Notes: generated by a model not told the origin, from the letters alone. A stretch of 12,396 nt of DNA from Ignavibacteria bacterium (GCA_030648225.1 JAUSIA010000355.1:1-12396); one strand, 5' to 3'. Positions 1 to 8,452 are shown, counted from the first letter of the stretch. Program-made: numbers and translations.

Positions 1-2210
1 TTTATATAAACTCTAGACAATTTACATTCCCTAGTACCAGTGCTACTAAAGTATATGATAGGATACGAATACTCAACAAATCAGAATATTACGCTGTAAC
101 AGGTGGGCCCGTTACATGGGCTGATATTTATAATATCACATATCCTGGCTCTGGGTCCAAGCCTGATGTTATTCATCCTTCTATACATTACTCTCCTTCT
201 TCAGAGCATTATTTTGTTCACACAGTCCGCCTTCAGGGAGTTGGTTTTATATCTCTCTATCGTTTAACAAATCCATTGACAAACCCTGTTTTAACAGGTA
301 TAAATATTCCGGTTACCTTCTATAATCCCGCTCCTAATGCTAATCAATTAGGTGGTGGAACACCATTAATTTCATCAAATGAAAGTGGTATGAAGTCATC
401 GCCTATTTACAGGGATGGATATCTTTGGGCTGTACATTCCGTGAGAAATCCTACTTCTCCCTTAAGTACAAGTTTAAGGTATTATAAAATTGATGTTAGT
501 ACAAATGCTGTTTCGGAAGAGGTAACATTTGGAGCAGCAGATCATTGGTATATCTTTCCTAATTTGACTATTGATAAAGATCAAAATATTGCAATCAATT
601 ATACAAGAACCTCCTTAACCGAATATGCGGGTGCATTCTATTCTACAAGGTTAGCAAATGATCCTCCCGGATTAAGTGGAAGCACATTATTAAAGGAAGG
701 ATTAGGGAATTATGTTGTTACTTTTGGTGGAACCAGAAACAGATGGGGAGATTACCAGGGAATTTTTCTTGATCCCGTTACAGAGAGTAACATCTGGATG
801 TTTACAGAATTTGCTTCGGCAACAAATACCTGGGGAACATGGGTTGGTGAAATACGTTTAGTTCCATTTCCAGGAAATTATGTTTATACAAATAGCTCAG
901 AATTTGATTTTAGTGATGTCGAGGTTAATTTTAATAGTGATACTCTCAAAGCTATAATATCAAATTATGGATTAGATGATTTAACCATCAACTCCATTGC
1001 TGATTCGGTTGGACCATTTCATCTGGCTACTGAATTGACTTTTCCTTTAACATTGGAAACTTACGATTCTCTTACTATAGAATTAGTTTTTGCACCAACT
1101 AATACAGGTGATTTTGAAGAATTACTCGAGGTAAAATCTAATAATCCGGATTTTGTTGGGTTTACATTAAAAGGACATGGATATAATATAGCGACAGCTA
1201 ATTTTAATCAAATTTATGGCTCATCCGGAATTCAAAATAATGGGGAAATTCTAACTATAGACTTAAGTACAGGAGCTGGAACTTTGATAGGTCCATCATT
1301 ATTCACCGAAATAAAAAGTATTTCGGTTGATCCTAAAACAAATGTTGTTTATGGCGTTGTAACTAATTTTTTTGAATCACAAATAGTCCGTATAAATGTA
1401 GAAGCCGGGGATTCTTATACGCTCTTCACAGTACCTGTTCCTGATATGTATGGAATATCCTTTGATACTTCGGGAGTTTTATATGGAGCTACAAAAGAAG
1501 GGCATATATACGAAATTGATTTCGCTGCTGACACGGCATTATTTAAAGACAGTATAGGAGCCCCGATTTCTAATATCGCATTTAACCCCAGGACTAATGA
1601 ATTATGGGCTAGCTCATATGTAACATTTGGAGCTAATAAAGACAGGGTTTTCAAAATCAACCTCAATACAGGAGATACGACTGTTGTTGGTAAGACCGGT
1701 TTTAACACGGTCAATTATGCTTTAGTTTTTGATGGATTTGCTAATCTCTATGCTGTAACTGGTACAACTAATCAAAATTATAATTTCATTCAGATAGACA
1801 CATTAACCGGTGAAGGAACAGTAATTGGCTCAGTAGGTTATAAGAATATTACTGGTCTCACTTATATATGGGATGGTGTTACTTCCGTTGAGGAAGATAA
1901 TACTTCAGTAATACCAACTGAATTTTCATTGCACCAAAATTATCCTAATCCATTTAATCCTTCCACAACCATTGAATTTTCTTTACCGGTTGCATCAAAA
2001 GTTAAATTAACTGTTTACAATATTCTTGGTGAAGTTGTAAATGTTTTAATTGATAATACACTTGCTGCTGGACTTCATTCAGTAAATTGGAATTCCACAA
2101 ATAAAGCTGGTAATAAAATGGTCAGCGGTGTTTACTTCTTTGAATTGAAAGCATCAGGTAATGATGGAAGTGAATTCTCAAATTTGAAGAAAATGATATT
2201 ACTTAAATAA
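1..2210 (+). CDS. Secreted propeller/ASH-domain protein with type IX secretion C-terminal sorting domain (5' partial)
   Basis: The frame is open from base 3 without a stop, so the gene starts outside the window; the TTG at 276 is only an internal codon. About 735 residues are visible. Three parts can be seen. Bases 3-890 give a beta-rich region with a 'WGDYQG...WGTWVGEIRL' pattern, as in sialidase/BNR-like exoproteins. Bases about 890-1180 resemble an ASH/choice-of-anchor immunoglobulin-like domain (LTINS, VFAPTNTGDF, VKSNNPDF). Bases about 1190-1870 hold propeller-like repeats of the 'ILTIDLSTGAGTLIG' and 'VFKINLNTGDTTVVG' type. The last ~100 codons are a Por/T9SS type A sorting domain (FSLHQNYPNPFNPSTTIEF...GVYFFELKA), which in this lineage sends proteins across the outer membrane and is then cleaved. 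I infer an extracellular or surface protein of unknown substrate. No catalytic motif is visible. A terminator follows directly. Confidence 0.88.
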   Translation, partial: YINSRQFTFPSTSATKVYDRIRILNKSEYYAVTGGPVTWADIYNITYPGSGSKPDVIHPSIHYSPSSEHYFVHTVRLQGVGFISLYRLTNPLTNPVLTGINIPVTFYNPAPNANQLGGGTPLISSNESGMKSSPIYRDGYLWAVHSVRNPTSPLSTSLRYYKIDVSTNAVSEEVTFGAADHWYIFPNLTIDKDQNIAINYTRTSLTEYAGAFYSTRLANDPPGLSGSTLLKEGLGNYVVTFGGTRNRWGDYQGIFLDPVTESNIWMFTEFASATNTWGTWVGEIRLVPFPGNYVYTNSSEFDFSDVEVNFNSDTLKAIISNYGLDDLTINSIADSVGPFHLATELTFPLTLETYDSLTIELVFAPTNTGDFEELLEVKSNNPDFVGFTLKGHGYNIATANFNQIYGSSGIQNNGEILTIDLSTGAGTLIGPSLFTEIKSISVDPKTNVVYGVVTNFFESQIVRINVEAGDSYTLFTVPVPDMYGISFDTSGVLYGATKEGHIYEIDFAADTALFKDSIGAPISNIAFNPRTNELWASSYVTFGANKDRVFKINLNTGDTTVVGKTGFNTVNYALVFDGFANLYAVTGTTNQNYNFIQIDTLTGEGTVIGSVGYKNITGLTYIWDGVTSVEEDNTSVIPTEFSLHQNYPNPFNPSTTIEFSLPVASKVKLTVYNILGEVVNVLIDNTLAAGLHSVNWNSTNKAGNKMVSGVYFFELKASGNDGSEFSNLKKMILLK

Positions 2211-2244
2211 ACTCAGAAGTGATTCTTTTTTAACTCGACTATAA

Positions 2245-2271
2245 GCCGGAATTAATTTCCGGCCTTTTTTT
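2245..2271 (+). terminator. Rho-independent terminator after the secreted protein gene
   Basis: A perfect 7-bp stem, GCCGGAA (2245-2251) with TTCCGGC (2257-2263), has a 5-nt loop and is followed by a run of seven T. It lies 35 bp after the stop codon. The minus-strand side lacks a comparable T-run, so it should act on the plus strand only, although it sits between convergent genes. Confidence 0.85.
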
Positions 2272-2340
2272 AATACTGGTTGAGCAAATTTCCCTTCTTA
2301 TTTTAATGTAATTCCTGGAACTTATAATGTTGGGCGTTGT

Positions 2341-3501
2341 TTACTTGGCTGAGTTAGAAATAATCTCATCAAATATTTCTGCAAATTTATAAAAAAGACT
2401 TTTACCAAGTCTCTTTTTTATGTTTGATGAGAAATCAATCTTACCTTTTAAGAGGAAAAATTTATTTATTCCATCAGCTAATTCTTCAGAAGAATCAGGC
2501 TGAACGAGAAAACCGGTCTCTTCATCATCAATGAATTCTTCTAATCCACCTACTCTTGTTGCAACAACAGGTTTTTGAAAAGAATAGCTTACATTTAAAA
2601 CAGCACTTTGAGTTGCACTTCTGTAAGGAAGAACAATTAGGTCTGACATTCCGTAATACAATCCTACCTCTTCATTCTTTACAAACCTGTTTATTACTTT
2701 TACAAACTTTTCAAGATTTAATTCTTTAATAAGATTTAAGTAGAAGGAAGGATCATCATAAAACTCTCCTACAATTAAAAGCTTGGCGTTTGGATTTGAA
2801 GAAATTACTTTTGGCAATGCTTTTATAAGAAGATCCAATCCTTTATACTTTCTTACATAGCCAAAGAAAAGTAAAATTTTATCATCCTCATTAAAGCCAA
2901 GGTTTTTCTTTTCCCGCTCAATCTCTTTTTCTTCCGGCAGATTATAAAGATCGAAAGGAGGAAGCTCAGCTCTGTAAACTTTTCTCTACCCGGAAATACT
3001 TTAAAGCTCTTCTTCTACAATCTTATATAAAGCAATAAAATGATCTGCATTTCTTAAACCAAGTTTCGTTAAAAAAGAATCAACAAATCTTGCTTCGTGT
3101 GAAATAAAATTTTCAGTTATGAAAACAATTCTTCCTTTATAATGATTTCTTATAAAGAATGAAATAAAAAAATGGCAGAGACCAAAAAAAGGCTGCCACC
3201 AATCAAACACGATTAGATCAGCATTTTCTTTCTTTAACTTTTGAGCCGTTGTAAACCAATTAACAGGTGAAATTGAATTTACAACTCTCTTATTAGGAAC
3301 AATGAATTTACTTGTTTCACTTTCATCATATTGTGTTTTGCCGGGAAAAAGAAAGGAAGGGTAGAGGAGCTTATAATTATAAATCTTTATTTCAAACTTC
3401 TCTTTAAGTGTATTATAAAGATATGAAACAAAAGTAGAGGACCCACCGCGGTAAGGATAAGCAGGACCAATGATTATTATCTTTTTTTTAGAAACTTGCA
3501 T
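2341..3501 (-). pseudogene. Glycosyltransferase family 4 (GT-B), frame broken by two compensating indels
   Basis: The N-terminal half (3501 to 3004) begins MQVSKKKIIIIGPAYPYRGG, a typical GT-B Rossmann start with a glycine-rich loop. It ends at VEEEL followed by TAA (3003-3001). The C-terminal half runs in the same frame after a second stop, TAG (2988-2986). It continues RKVYRAELPPFDLYN, then FFGYVRKYKGLDLLIKALP and PVVATRVGGLEEFIDDEETGF, the nucleotide-sugar-binding end of GT4 enzymes. Removing one T near 3003-3005 and adding one A at 2980-2983 restores EELKVFPGREKVYRAELPP and a ~386-residue protein, the normal family length. In the usual GT4 EX7E motif the first Glu is replaced here (SATQSAVLNVSYSFQKPVV), as in a known subgroup. 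The acceptor sugar is unknown; a role in envelope polysaccharide is inferred. Sequencing or assembly error is as likely as true loss. It lies 74 bp downstream of the AAA+ gene and may be co-transcribed. Confidence 0.8.
2980..3005 (-). other. Site of paired indels in the glycosyltransferase
   Basis: Read on the minus strand, the segment between GAGCTT and GTTTAC contains TAA and TAG in the gene's frame. The neighbouring frame reads KVFPGRE, exactly what a GT4 enzyme would be expected to carry at this point. One extra T in the TTT run (plus-strand AAA, 3003-3005) and one missing A in the AAAA run (plus-strand TTTT, 2980-2983) explain both stops. Both lie in homopolymers. Confidence 0.7.
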
Positions 3502-3575
3502 CAGCAGAATAAATCAATTGGAGCGAAAATAATAATTATATCCCGAAGTTAAAAAGAATTGTACTGGGAGATTTA

Positions 3576-5132
3576 TCAATAAAGATCTTCATCAGTTGCT
3601 TCGTTCTCATCTTCTTCAGAGACTGTAAACATTGAGCTAAGCATATCTTTAAATTGCAGTCCATTTTCCAAACGGAACTTACTTAGCATAGAATATTCTG
3701 CCAAACCATGCAGTAAAAATTCCATCATAAGAATATTTTCTCTTCCATTTATTCCCGGCTGGTATTTTTTTACAATCTCTTTAAGTCCCGGAACTTTTGC
3801 TAATATATTTTCATAATCTTTATCAGAGTTTGTATTAAGAATATCTACAATGTTCCCCTTATTAAACCAGCTAGTAACTGAGTTGTATGGATTTGCTTCT
3901 CCCGACTGTTGTCGGGATCCTTCCGGCTGGTTCTTTCCCCGACTTAAGTCGGGATCTTTACGATTTATTTTATCGGGCGAAGGAAAATATTTATCAAACA
4001 TATTCCTTATCGCTTTGCTTATAAGAATATGAGCAACTTTTGCAGGACCTTCCTGCTCACCTTCATAAACAAGCTCTATCTTTCCTGTAATTGCCGGAAT
4101 AACTCCATATAGATCAGAAATCCTAAGATGAGTGCAGTCTTCATTATTCAGTATCATTCTTCTTTCTGCAGTGCTTATAAGATTTTCATAAGCAGAGATT
4201 GTTAACCTTGCAGAGACTCCGCTTTTCGGGTCAATATATTCACTGGCACGTGCTTCAAAAGCAATCTGTTCAACAAGATCTCTCAGCAGTTGATTCGTAT
4301 TTACTTTTTTCTTCTGGTCACCTGTAAATCTTGATTCCTGCTCAGTTATTTGCTGAGATAAAGCTAATGTTTTTGGGTAATGAGTAAGTATCTGGCTGTC
4401 AATCCTGTCTTTAAGGGGAGTAACAATAGAACCTCGGTTTGTATAATCTTCGGGATTGGCTGTAAAGACAAATTGTATGTCAAGCGGCAGTCTTACTTTA
4501 AATCCCCTTATTTGTATATCACGCTCTTGTAAAATATTAAACAAGGCAACCTGTATTCTTGCCTGCAAATCAGGTAATTCATTAATAACAAATATTGAAC
4601 GGTGAGAGCGTGGAATTAAACCGAAATGAATTACTCTTTCATCAGAATATGGAAGCTTTAAAGCCGCTGCTTTAATAGGATCAACATCTCCAATTAAATC
4701 AGCGACAGAAACATCGGGTGTAGCAAGTTTTTCTGCATATCTCTGAGAACGATGAAGCCATTCTATTTTTGTTTCGTCGCCTTGTTCTTTCAATATATCT
4801 TTTGCAAATCTTGATAAGGGATGAAAAGGATCATCATTTAATTCTGAGCCGGCAATAACCGGAATATATTCATCAAGAAGATTAATCATGATTCTTGCAA
4901 TTCTTGTTTTTGCCTGTCCCCGTAACCCGAGCAAAATGATATTATGCCGTGAAAGAATTGCAGTTTGAATATCAGGAATTACAGTTTTATCATATCCTAT
5001 AATTCCTTCAAAAGGATTCTTCTTATCTTTTAAAAATTTTATAAGATTATCGCGCAGTTCATCTTTAATAGGTTTTGGTTTATAACCTGTTCTTTTTAAT
5101 TCACCAAATGTTGTTATTGCGGTAATATCCAT
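3576..5132 (-). CDS. MoxR / magnesium-chelatase-like AAA+ ATPase
   Basis: This is a 518-residue cytoplasmic AAA+ protein of the MoxR/ChlI-like clade. The core contains Walker A G-L-R-G-Q-A-K-T (69-76), a Walker B-like IFVINELPDL (180-189), sensor 1 Asn226 in FTANPEDY, a candidate arginine finger Arg243 in LKDRID, and sensor 2 Arg309 in SARL. The usual Walker B Asp-Glu is Asn184-Glu185. Residues about 384-420 are a polar linker rich in Gly, Ser, Gln and Asn, followed by a C-terminal helical region (about 421-500) and an acidic tail. Part of the linker is encoded by two GC-rich palindromes. The VWA gene lies upstream on the same strand, 139 bp away; such pairs are known to act as chaperone-like ATPases that mature metal enzymes or remodel complexes. 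The target here is unknown. The ATG at 5132 fits the start of the conserved region. Confidence 0.88.
   Translation of the reverse strand: MDITAITTFGELKRTGYKPKPIKDELRDNLIKFLKDKKNPFEGIIGYDKTVIPDIQTAILSRHNIILLGLRGQAKTRIARIMINLLDEYIPVIAGSELNDDPFHPLSRFAKDILKEQGDETKIEWLHRSQRYAEKLATPDVSVADLIGDVDPIKAAALKLPYSDERVIHFGLIPRSHRSIFVINELPDLQARIQVALFNILQERDIQIRGFKVRLPLDIQFVFTANPEDYTNRGSIVTPLKDRIDSQILTHYPKTLALSQQITEQESRFTGDQKKKVNTNQLLRDLVEQIAFEARASEYIDPKSGVSARLTISAYENLISTAERRMILNNEDCTHLRISDLYGVIPAITGKIELVYEGEQEGPAKVAHILISKAIRNMFDKYFPSPDKINRKDPDLSRGKNQPEGSRQQSGEANPYNSVTSWFNKGNIVDILNTNSDKDYENILAKVPGLKEIVKKYQPGINGRENILMMEFLLHGLAEYSMLSKFRLENGLQFKDMLSSMFTVSEEDENEATDEDLY
3901..3953. repeat. Two palindromic GC-rich elements inside the AAA+ gene
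   Basis: CCCGAC-tgtt-GTCGGG (3901-3916) and the perfect 16-bp palindrome CCCGACTTAAGTCGGG (3938-3953) sit 37 bp centre to centre. Each is followed by the same ATC. They are much more GC-rich than their surroundings. Read on the minus strand they keep the frame open and encode about residues 394-411 (DPDLSRG and GSRQQSG). They look like members of a dispersed palindromic family that has entered a tolerant linker. Confidence 0.7.
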
Positions 5133-5154
5133 CTATTATCTTTCTAAATAATTA

Positions 5155-5233
5155 GTCATTGTTCAATGGTCATTAGCCAATTGTCATTCGATTGTCATTC
5201 TAAAGTCATTCAATTGTTTAAACAACGAATGAC
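5155..5233. repeat. Short GTCATT repeat cluster
   Basis: GTCATT occurs at 5155, 5169, 5183, 5194 and 5205 (spacings 14, 14, 11, 11). One inverted copy, AATGAC, lies at 5228-5233. Several copies are preceded by ATT or CAATT. The cluster fills most of the gap between the VWA and AAA+ genes, just upstream of the AAA+ start codon on the minus strand. It may be decayed simple-sequence DNA, or it may mark a 5' leader hairpin or binding region. Confidence 0.55.
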
Positions 5234-5240
5234 AGCGATT

Positions 5241-5270
5241 ACTTGAACTTGCTCTTGAACTTGAACTTGT
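5241..5270. repeat. CTTGAA imperfect tandem repeat
   Basis: CTTGAACTTG occurs at 5242, 5254 and 5260, the last two overlapping. This makes a roughly 30-bp tract of hexamer repeats ending just before the VWA stop codon. It adjoins the GTCATT cluster, so the whole 139-bp gap is repetitive. Confidence 0.5.
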
Positions 5271-5271
5271 A

Positions 5272-6369
5272 CTATTTCAACCTCTTCCTTCTGTTCCTTA
5301 CATAATCTTCAAAAATATATTCACCCAAACCTGAAAGGCTGCTATAAAAAGCTTTACCATTATTTGTTTTGGTAAACTCTCTTACAAACTGCTGCAGGTA
5401 AGGATCTCTTGCAATCATAAAAGTTGTTATTGAGATCCCGAGCTTTCTGCATCGTGCTGCCTGGTCGAGAGTTTTGTTTACAATTTTTCTGTCCAAACCA
5501 AAGCTGTTCTTATAATATTTCAAACCTACTTTAAGGCAGGTAGGTTTACCATCTGTTATCATAAAAATCTGTTTGTTGCTTGTCTTTCTTCTTCTAAGAA
5601 TATCAACTGCAAGCTCTAATCCCGCAACAGTATTTGTATGATAAGGACCGACTTCTAAATAAGGTAAATCTTTTATTTCAATTGGCCAGGCATCATTACC
5701 AAATGCTAATATATCCAGAGTATCTTTTGGATATTTAGTTGTGATAAGTTCAGATAGAGCCATTGCAACTTTTTTTGCAGGAGTTATCCTGTCTTCACCA
5801 TACAGGATCATCGAATGAGAAATATCAATCATCAAAACCGTAGAAGTAATTGCTTTATAATCACGTTCTTCAATCTCTAGATCATTTTCAGTCAACTTGA
5901 ATTCATCAAGACCATGGTTGATCTGTGCATTCTTAATTGAATCAGTCATATCAATCTGTTCAATAGAATCGCCAAAATTATATTCACGTCTGTCGGAAGT
6001 TGGTTCGTCTCCCTGACCTGTAAATGGAGAATTGTGATTTCCTCTTGGAGATTTTTTTAATTTGCCGAAAATTTCTTCGAGTGACTGTCTTCTTATACTC
6101 TGTTCACTTTTAGCAGTAATGATAAATCCAGTACTATCTTCATTCTCTTCAATATATCCCTTATCCTTCAGATCCTGGATAAAATCTCCCATTCCATATT
6201 CATCATCTGTAAAACCGTACTGCTTATCAAGCTGGCTGAGCCAGTTTAATGCTTCAGCAACATCACCGGAAGTGACAATCATAATCTGGAAAAACATCTT
6301 AAGCAGATCATCAAAACCCTGGGACTTCCGGTTTTGCGGAATATATTTTGTAAATCTTGTGCCTGACAT
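5272..6369 (-). CDS. VWA-domain protein, partner of the MoxR-like AAA+ ATPase
   Basis: A 365-residue protein without signal peptide or membrane segment, so cytoplasmic. Residues about 175-345 form a von Willebrand factor A fold with a complete metal-ion-dependent adhesion site: D182-I-S184-H-S186 (MIDISHSM), Thr245/Thr247 in HTNTVAGL, and Asp273 in MITDGKPT. The N-terminal ~170 residues are not a domain I recognise. They are mostly helical and end in a charged, Gly/Ser-containing stretch (about 104-135). In MoxR-type systems the VWA partner binds substrate through its MIDAS metal and passes it to the AAA+ ring. The adjacent AAA+ gene on the same strand supports that role. The VWA gene is upstream of the ATPase gene. 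The substrate cannot be told from this window. Start chosen: the ATG at 6369. Confidence 0.88.
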   Translation of the reverse strand: MSGTRFTKYIPQNRKSQGFDDLLKMFFQIMIVTSGDVAEALNWLSQLDKQYGFTDDEYGMGDFIQDLKDKGYIEENEDSTGFIITAKSEQSIRRQSLEEIFGKLKKSPRGNHNSPFTGQGDEPTSDRREYNFGDSIEQIDMTDSIKNAQINHGLDEFKLTENDLEIEERDYKAITSTVLMIDISHSMILYGEDRITPAKKVAMALSELITTKYPKDTLDILAFGNDAWPIEIKDLPYLEVGPYHTNTVAGLELAVDILRRRKTSNKQIFMITDGKPTCLKVGLKYYKNSFGLDRKIVNKTLDQAARCRKLGISITTFMIARDPYLQQFVREFTKTNNGKAFYSSLSGLGEYIFEDYVRNRRKRLK

Positions 6370-6485
6370 ATTGATTTGGAATTTAATAACTAATTTATAA
6401 GAATTGTTCAGGAATTCAAGTGACAGGAGAATAAGGAGATTTAGATTTTAGATAAAATCTTTATTTCTACATCAATTCATGGACA

Positions 6486-6506
6486 GGGGATTGTTTTGCA
6501 ATCCCC
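6486..6506 (-). terminator. Candidate hairpin downstream of clpP
   Basis: GGGGATTG (6486-6493) pairs with CAATCCCC (6499-6506) around a 5-nt loop, 9 bp after the clpP stop. It is a strong 8-bp stem but lacks a T-run on the minus strand, so it may be a transcript-stabilising or weak termination hairpin. A second AT-only hairpin (AGATTTTA/TAAAATCT, 6443-6460) lies a little further on. Together they suggest that tig-clpP and the VWA-AAA+ genes are separate units. Confidence 0.4.
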
Positions 6507-6515
6507 TTTAGAAAA

Positions 6516-7139
6516 TTACTTTTTTAAAGGAATTCTTTTATCAATTATGTTATCAACGATTTTATAATCCTTAGCTTCCTGTGATGAAAGAAAATAATCC
6601 CTGTCGCAGTCCTTGGTTATTTGTTCAATTGATTTACCCGTATGTTCAGCCAGAATTCTATAAAGAGTATCTCTTGTTTTAAGCATTTCCTTTGCGTGGA
6701 TTTCAATATCAGTAGTCTGTCCCTGCAAACCTCCAATCCATGGTTGATGAATCATAATTTTTGCATTGGGGAGAACCGTTCTCTTGCCTGTAGTGCCGCC
6801 TGCTAAAAGTATAGCTCCCATGCTTGCAGCTATTCCAACACAGATAGTTGAAATATCAGGTTTTATGTATTTCATTGTATCATAAATAGCTAATCCTGCT
6901 GTTACACTGCCGCCGGGAGAGTTTATGTAAAGATTAATATCCTTTTCAGAATCTTCCGCTTCAAGGAAAATTAACTGTGCAATAATTAAACTTGCGATAT
7001 GATCATCAATTGCTGACCCTAGGAAAATAATTCTTTCCCTTAATAAACGGGAAAAAATATCCATTCCTCTTTCACCTCGACCAGTTTGTTCAATAACGTA
7101 AGGAACTAACTGGTTATAAATTTCATAGTTTTTTGTCAT
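6516..7139 (-). CDS. clpP: ATP-dependent Clp protease proteolytic subunit ClpP
   Basis: A 207-residue serine peptidase of the S14 family, the usual length. The catalytic triad is visible: Ser106 in GIAASMGA, His131 in IMIHQPW and Asp181 in DRDYFLS. The NSPGGSV oxyanion region (73-79) and the [13 protein letters not shown] handle region (139-151) are conserved. It assembles into a tetradecamer that degrades proteins fed by ClpX or ClpA-type unfoldases in the cytoplasm. The start ATG overlaps the trigger factor stop by four bases (ATGA), which implies translational coupling. No unfoldase gene follows within the window; the next gene downstream is the VWA protein. Confidence 0.97.
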   Translation of the reverse strand: MTKNYEIYNQLVPYVIEQTGRGERGMDIFSRLLRERIIFLGSAIDDHIASLIIAQLIFLEAEDSEKDINLYINSPGGSVTAGLAIYDTMKYIKPDISTICVGIAASMGAILLAGGTTGKRTVLPNAKIMIHQPWIGGLQGQTTDIEIHAKEMLKTRDTLYRILAEHTGKSIEQITKDCDRDYFLSSQEAKDYKIVDNIIDKRIPLKK

Positions 7140-8452
7140 TTAGATTCCTCTGTTTCTTTGTTTATCAAAATTTCAGGATTTACTTTTTTAATTTTGGATT
7201 GTTCCCTGAGAAAATCAAACAGCTTCTTATCAAGAAGCTTCTCATTTATGTTTGAAGTTTTATAATAATTAATAAGCTTATCTTCAGGTAAGCCCGTTCT
7301 TTCAACATCTTTCTTAGCAAGATCTTTCAGGTCTTCATCAGCTATTGTTATATTTTCCTGTTTCTCAATTGCTCTTTTTATCAGGAACCATTTAACTTCA
7401 AGCTCTGCGGATTTTTCTAATTTTTTTTCTGCTTCTTCACGATTGAATTTTTTATAACCGGATTTCTTTATAGTTTCTTCTTCCTGCTTTACAAGATCAT
7501 CCAGAACATTTTTAACCATTGTCTGAGGCGGAATAAAATCGTTATTCTCAACAATTGTATGTAAGAGTTTATCTCTAAGCAATTCGTCAACTCTCTGATT
7601 ATAATAAGCCTGGATATCTTTTTTGATTCCGTCACGAAGTTCCTGTTCGGTGGATAATTTATCCTTTGTTACTTTTTTTATCAGTTCCTCATTCAATTCA
7701 GGTGGTTTTATCTTCTTAATTGAATTTATTTTTGCTTTGTAATGATAATCTTCAACTTTTGTTTCTTCTTTATCATCAGTCTTTTTAGCGCTTTCATCTT
7801 TAAATGTAAAAGTAAAATATTCTCCTGCTTTTTTACCTTTGGCATTTTTGTTAATCTCTGAATTAACTCTTTCATTTGAAAGATCAATATCAAGAGTTTC
7901 CGGTTTAGAATCTGGAACAGGATTTCCATTTTCATCAACTCTTTGAACTTCAATATTCAGCAGATAATTTTTATCGTCACCAACAACTTCAGAATCTTCA
8001 GTAGTTGAATTAGCTTTAATTATATGCTCAATTTCGTGCTCAACTTCTTCATCTTTAACTATGAGATCAGGTAATTCAATTTCAAGATTTTTATAATCTT
8101 TAACTTCAAGCTCCGGCAAGACTTCGTATCTAACCTTAAATAAAAGATCTTCACCGGGTTTAAATTTAATATCCATTAACTGCGGCTGCCCGATAGGATT
8201 TAATTCTTTCTCCTTAGCTACCTGCCAGAATTTTGAGTTTGCAATTTTTTCCGAAGCTTCATATTCAAGAGCATCACCGTACATTTTCTTAATCATATTC
8301 AAAGGAACTTTTCCTTTTCTGAAACCGGGCATCTGGATTTTTTTTGTCTGCTTTTGAACTTCAGTTTCAATCTCTTTCTTTATTTCATCATAAGGAAGAG
8401 TAACTTCAACTTCTCTTTGCGAATCAGTCAAATCATTTATTTTATATTCCAA
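7136..8452 (-). CDS. tig: Trigger factor, ribosome-associated chaperone
   Basis: A 438-residue protein with the ribosome-docking signature GFRKGKVP near residues 43-50 in the N-terminal domain. A middle region (about 150-250) corresponds to the PPIase domain, and a long helical C-terminal region (about 255-420) forms the chaperone arms ([30 protein letters not shown] without gaps in the frame). The PPIase part is very divergent: the usual FKBP core is hard to see and a charged [15 protein letters not shown] stretch is inserted after AGEYFTFTF. Isomerase activity is therefore doubtful, while ribosome binding should be intact. It is the first gene of a tig-clpP unit. A possible Bacteroidota-type minus-7 element (TATATTTA, minus strand 8491-8484) lies about 32 bp upstream of the start, without a convincing partner element. 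Confidence 0.95.
   Translation of the reverse strand: MEYKINDLTDSQREVEVTLPYDEIKKEIETEVQKQTKKIQMPGFRKGKVPLNMIKKMYGDALEYEASEKIANSKFWQVAKEKELNPIGQPQLMDIKFKPGEDLLFKVRYEVLPELEVKDYKNLEIELPDLIVKDEEVEHEIEHIIKANSTTEDSEVVGDDKNYLLNIEVQRVDENGNPVPDSKPETLDIDLSNERVNSEINKNAKGKKAGEYFTFTFKDESAKKTDDKEETKVEDYHYKAKINSIKKIKPPELNEELIKKVTKDKLSTEQELRDGIKKDIQAYYNQRVDELLRDKLLHTIVENNDFIPPQTMVKNVLDDLVKQEEETIKKSGYKKFNREEAEKKLEKSAELEVKWFLIKRAIEKQENITIADEDLKDLAKKDVERTGLPEDKLINYYKTSNINEKLLDKKLFDFLREQSKIKKVNPEILINKETEESK

Noticed and set aside
276..278. TTG start for the secreted protein
   Set aside because: The same frame is open back to base 3 with protein-like sequence, so the gene begins before the window.
2980..3005. 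Programmed ribosomal frameshifting in the glycosyltransferase
   Set aside because: Two opposite shifts within 25 bp would be needed, and no slippery heptamer with a downstream structure is evident.
3850..4032. Plus-strand 60-residue ORF antisense to the AAA+ gene
   Set aside because: It is a shadow of a clearly conserved gene, and its unusual residues come from the palindromes.
5155..5233. CRISPR array
   Set aside because: The repeat unit is only 6 bp with 5-8 bp between copies, far too short for repeats and spacers, and no cas gene is present.
6062..6400. Plus-strand 112-residue ORF
   Set aside because: It is antisense to the start of the VWA gene, with no recognisable protein features.
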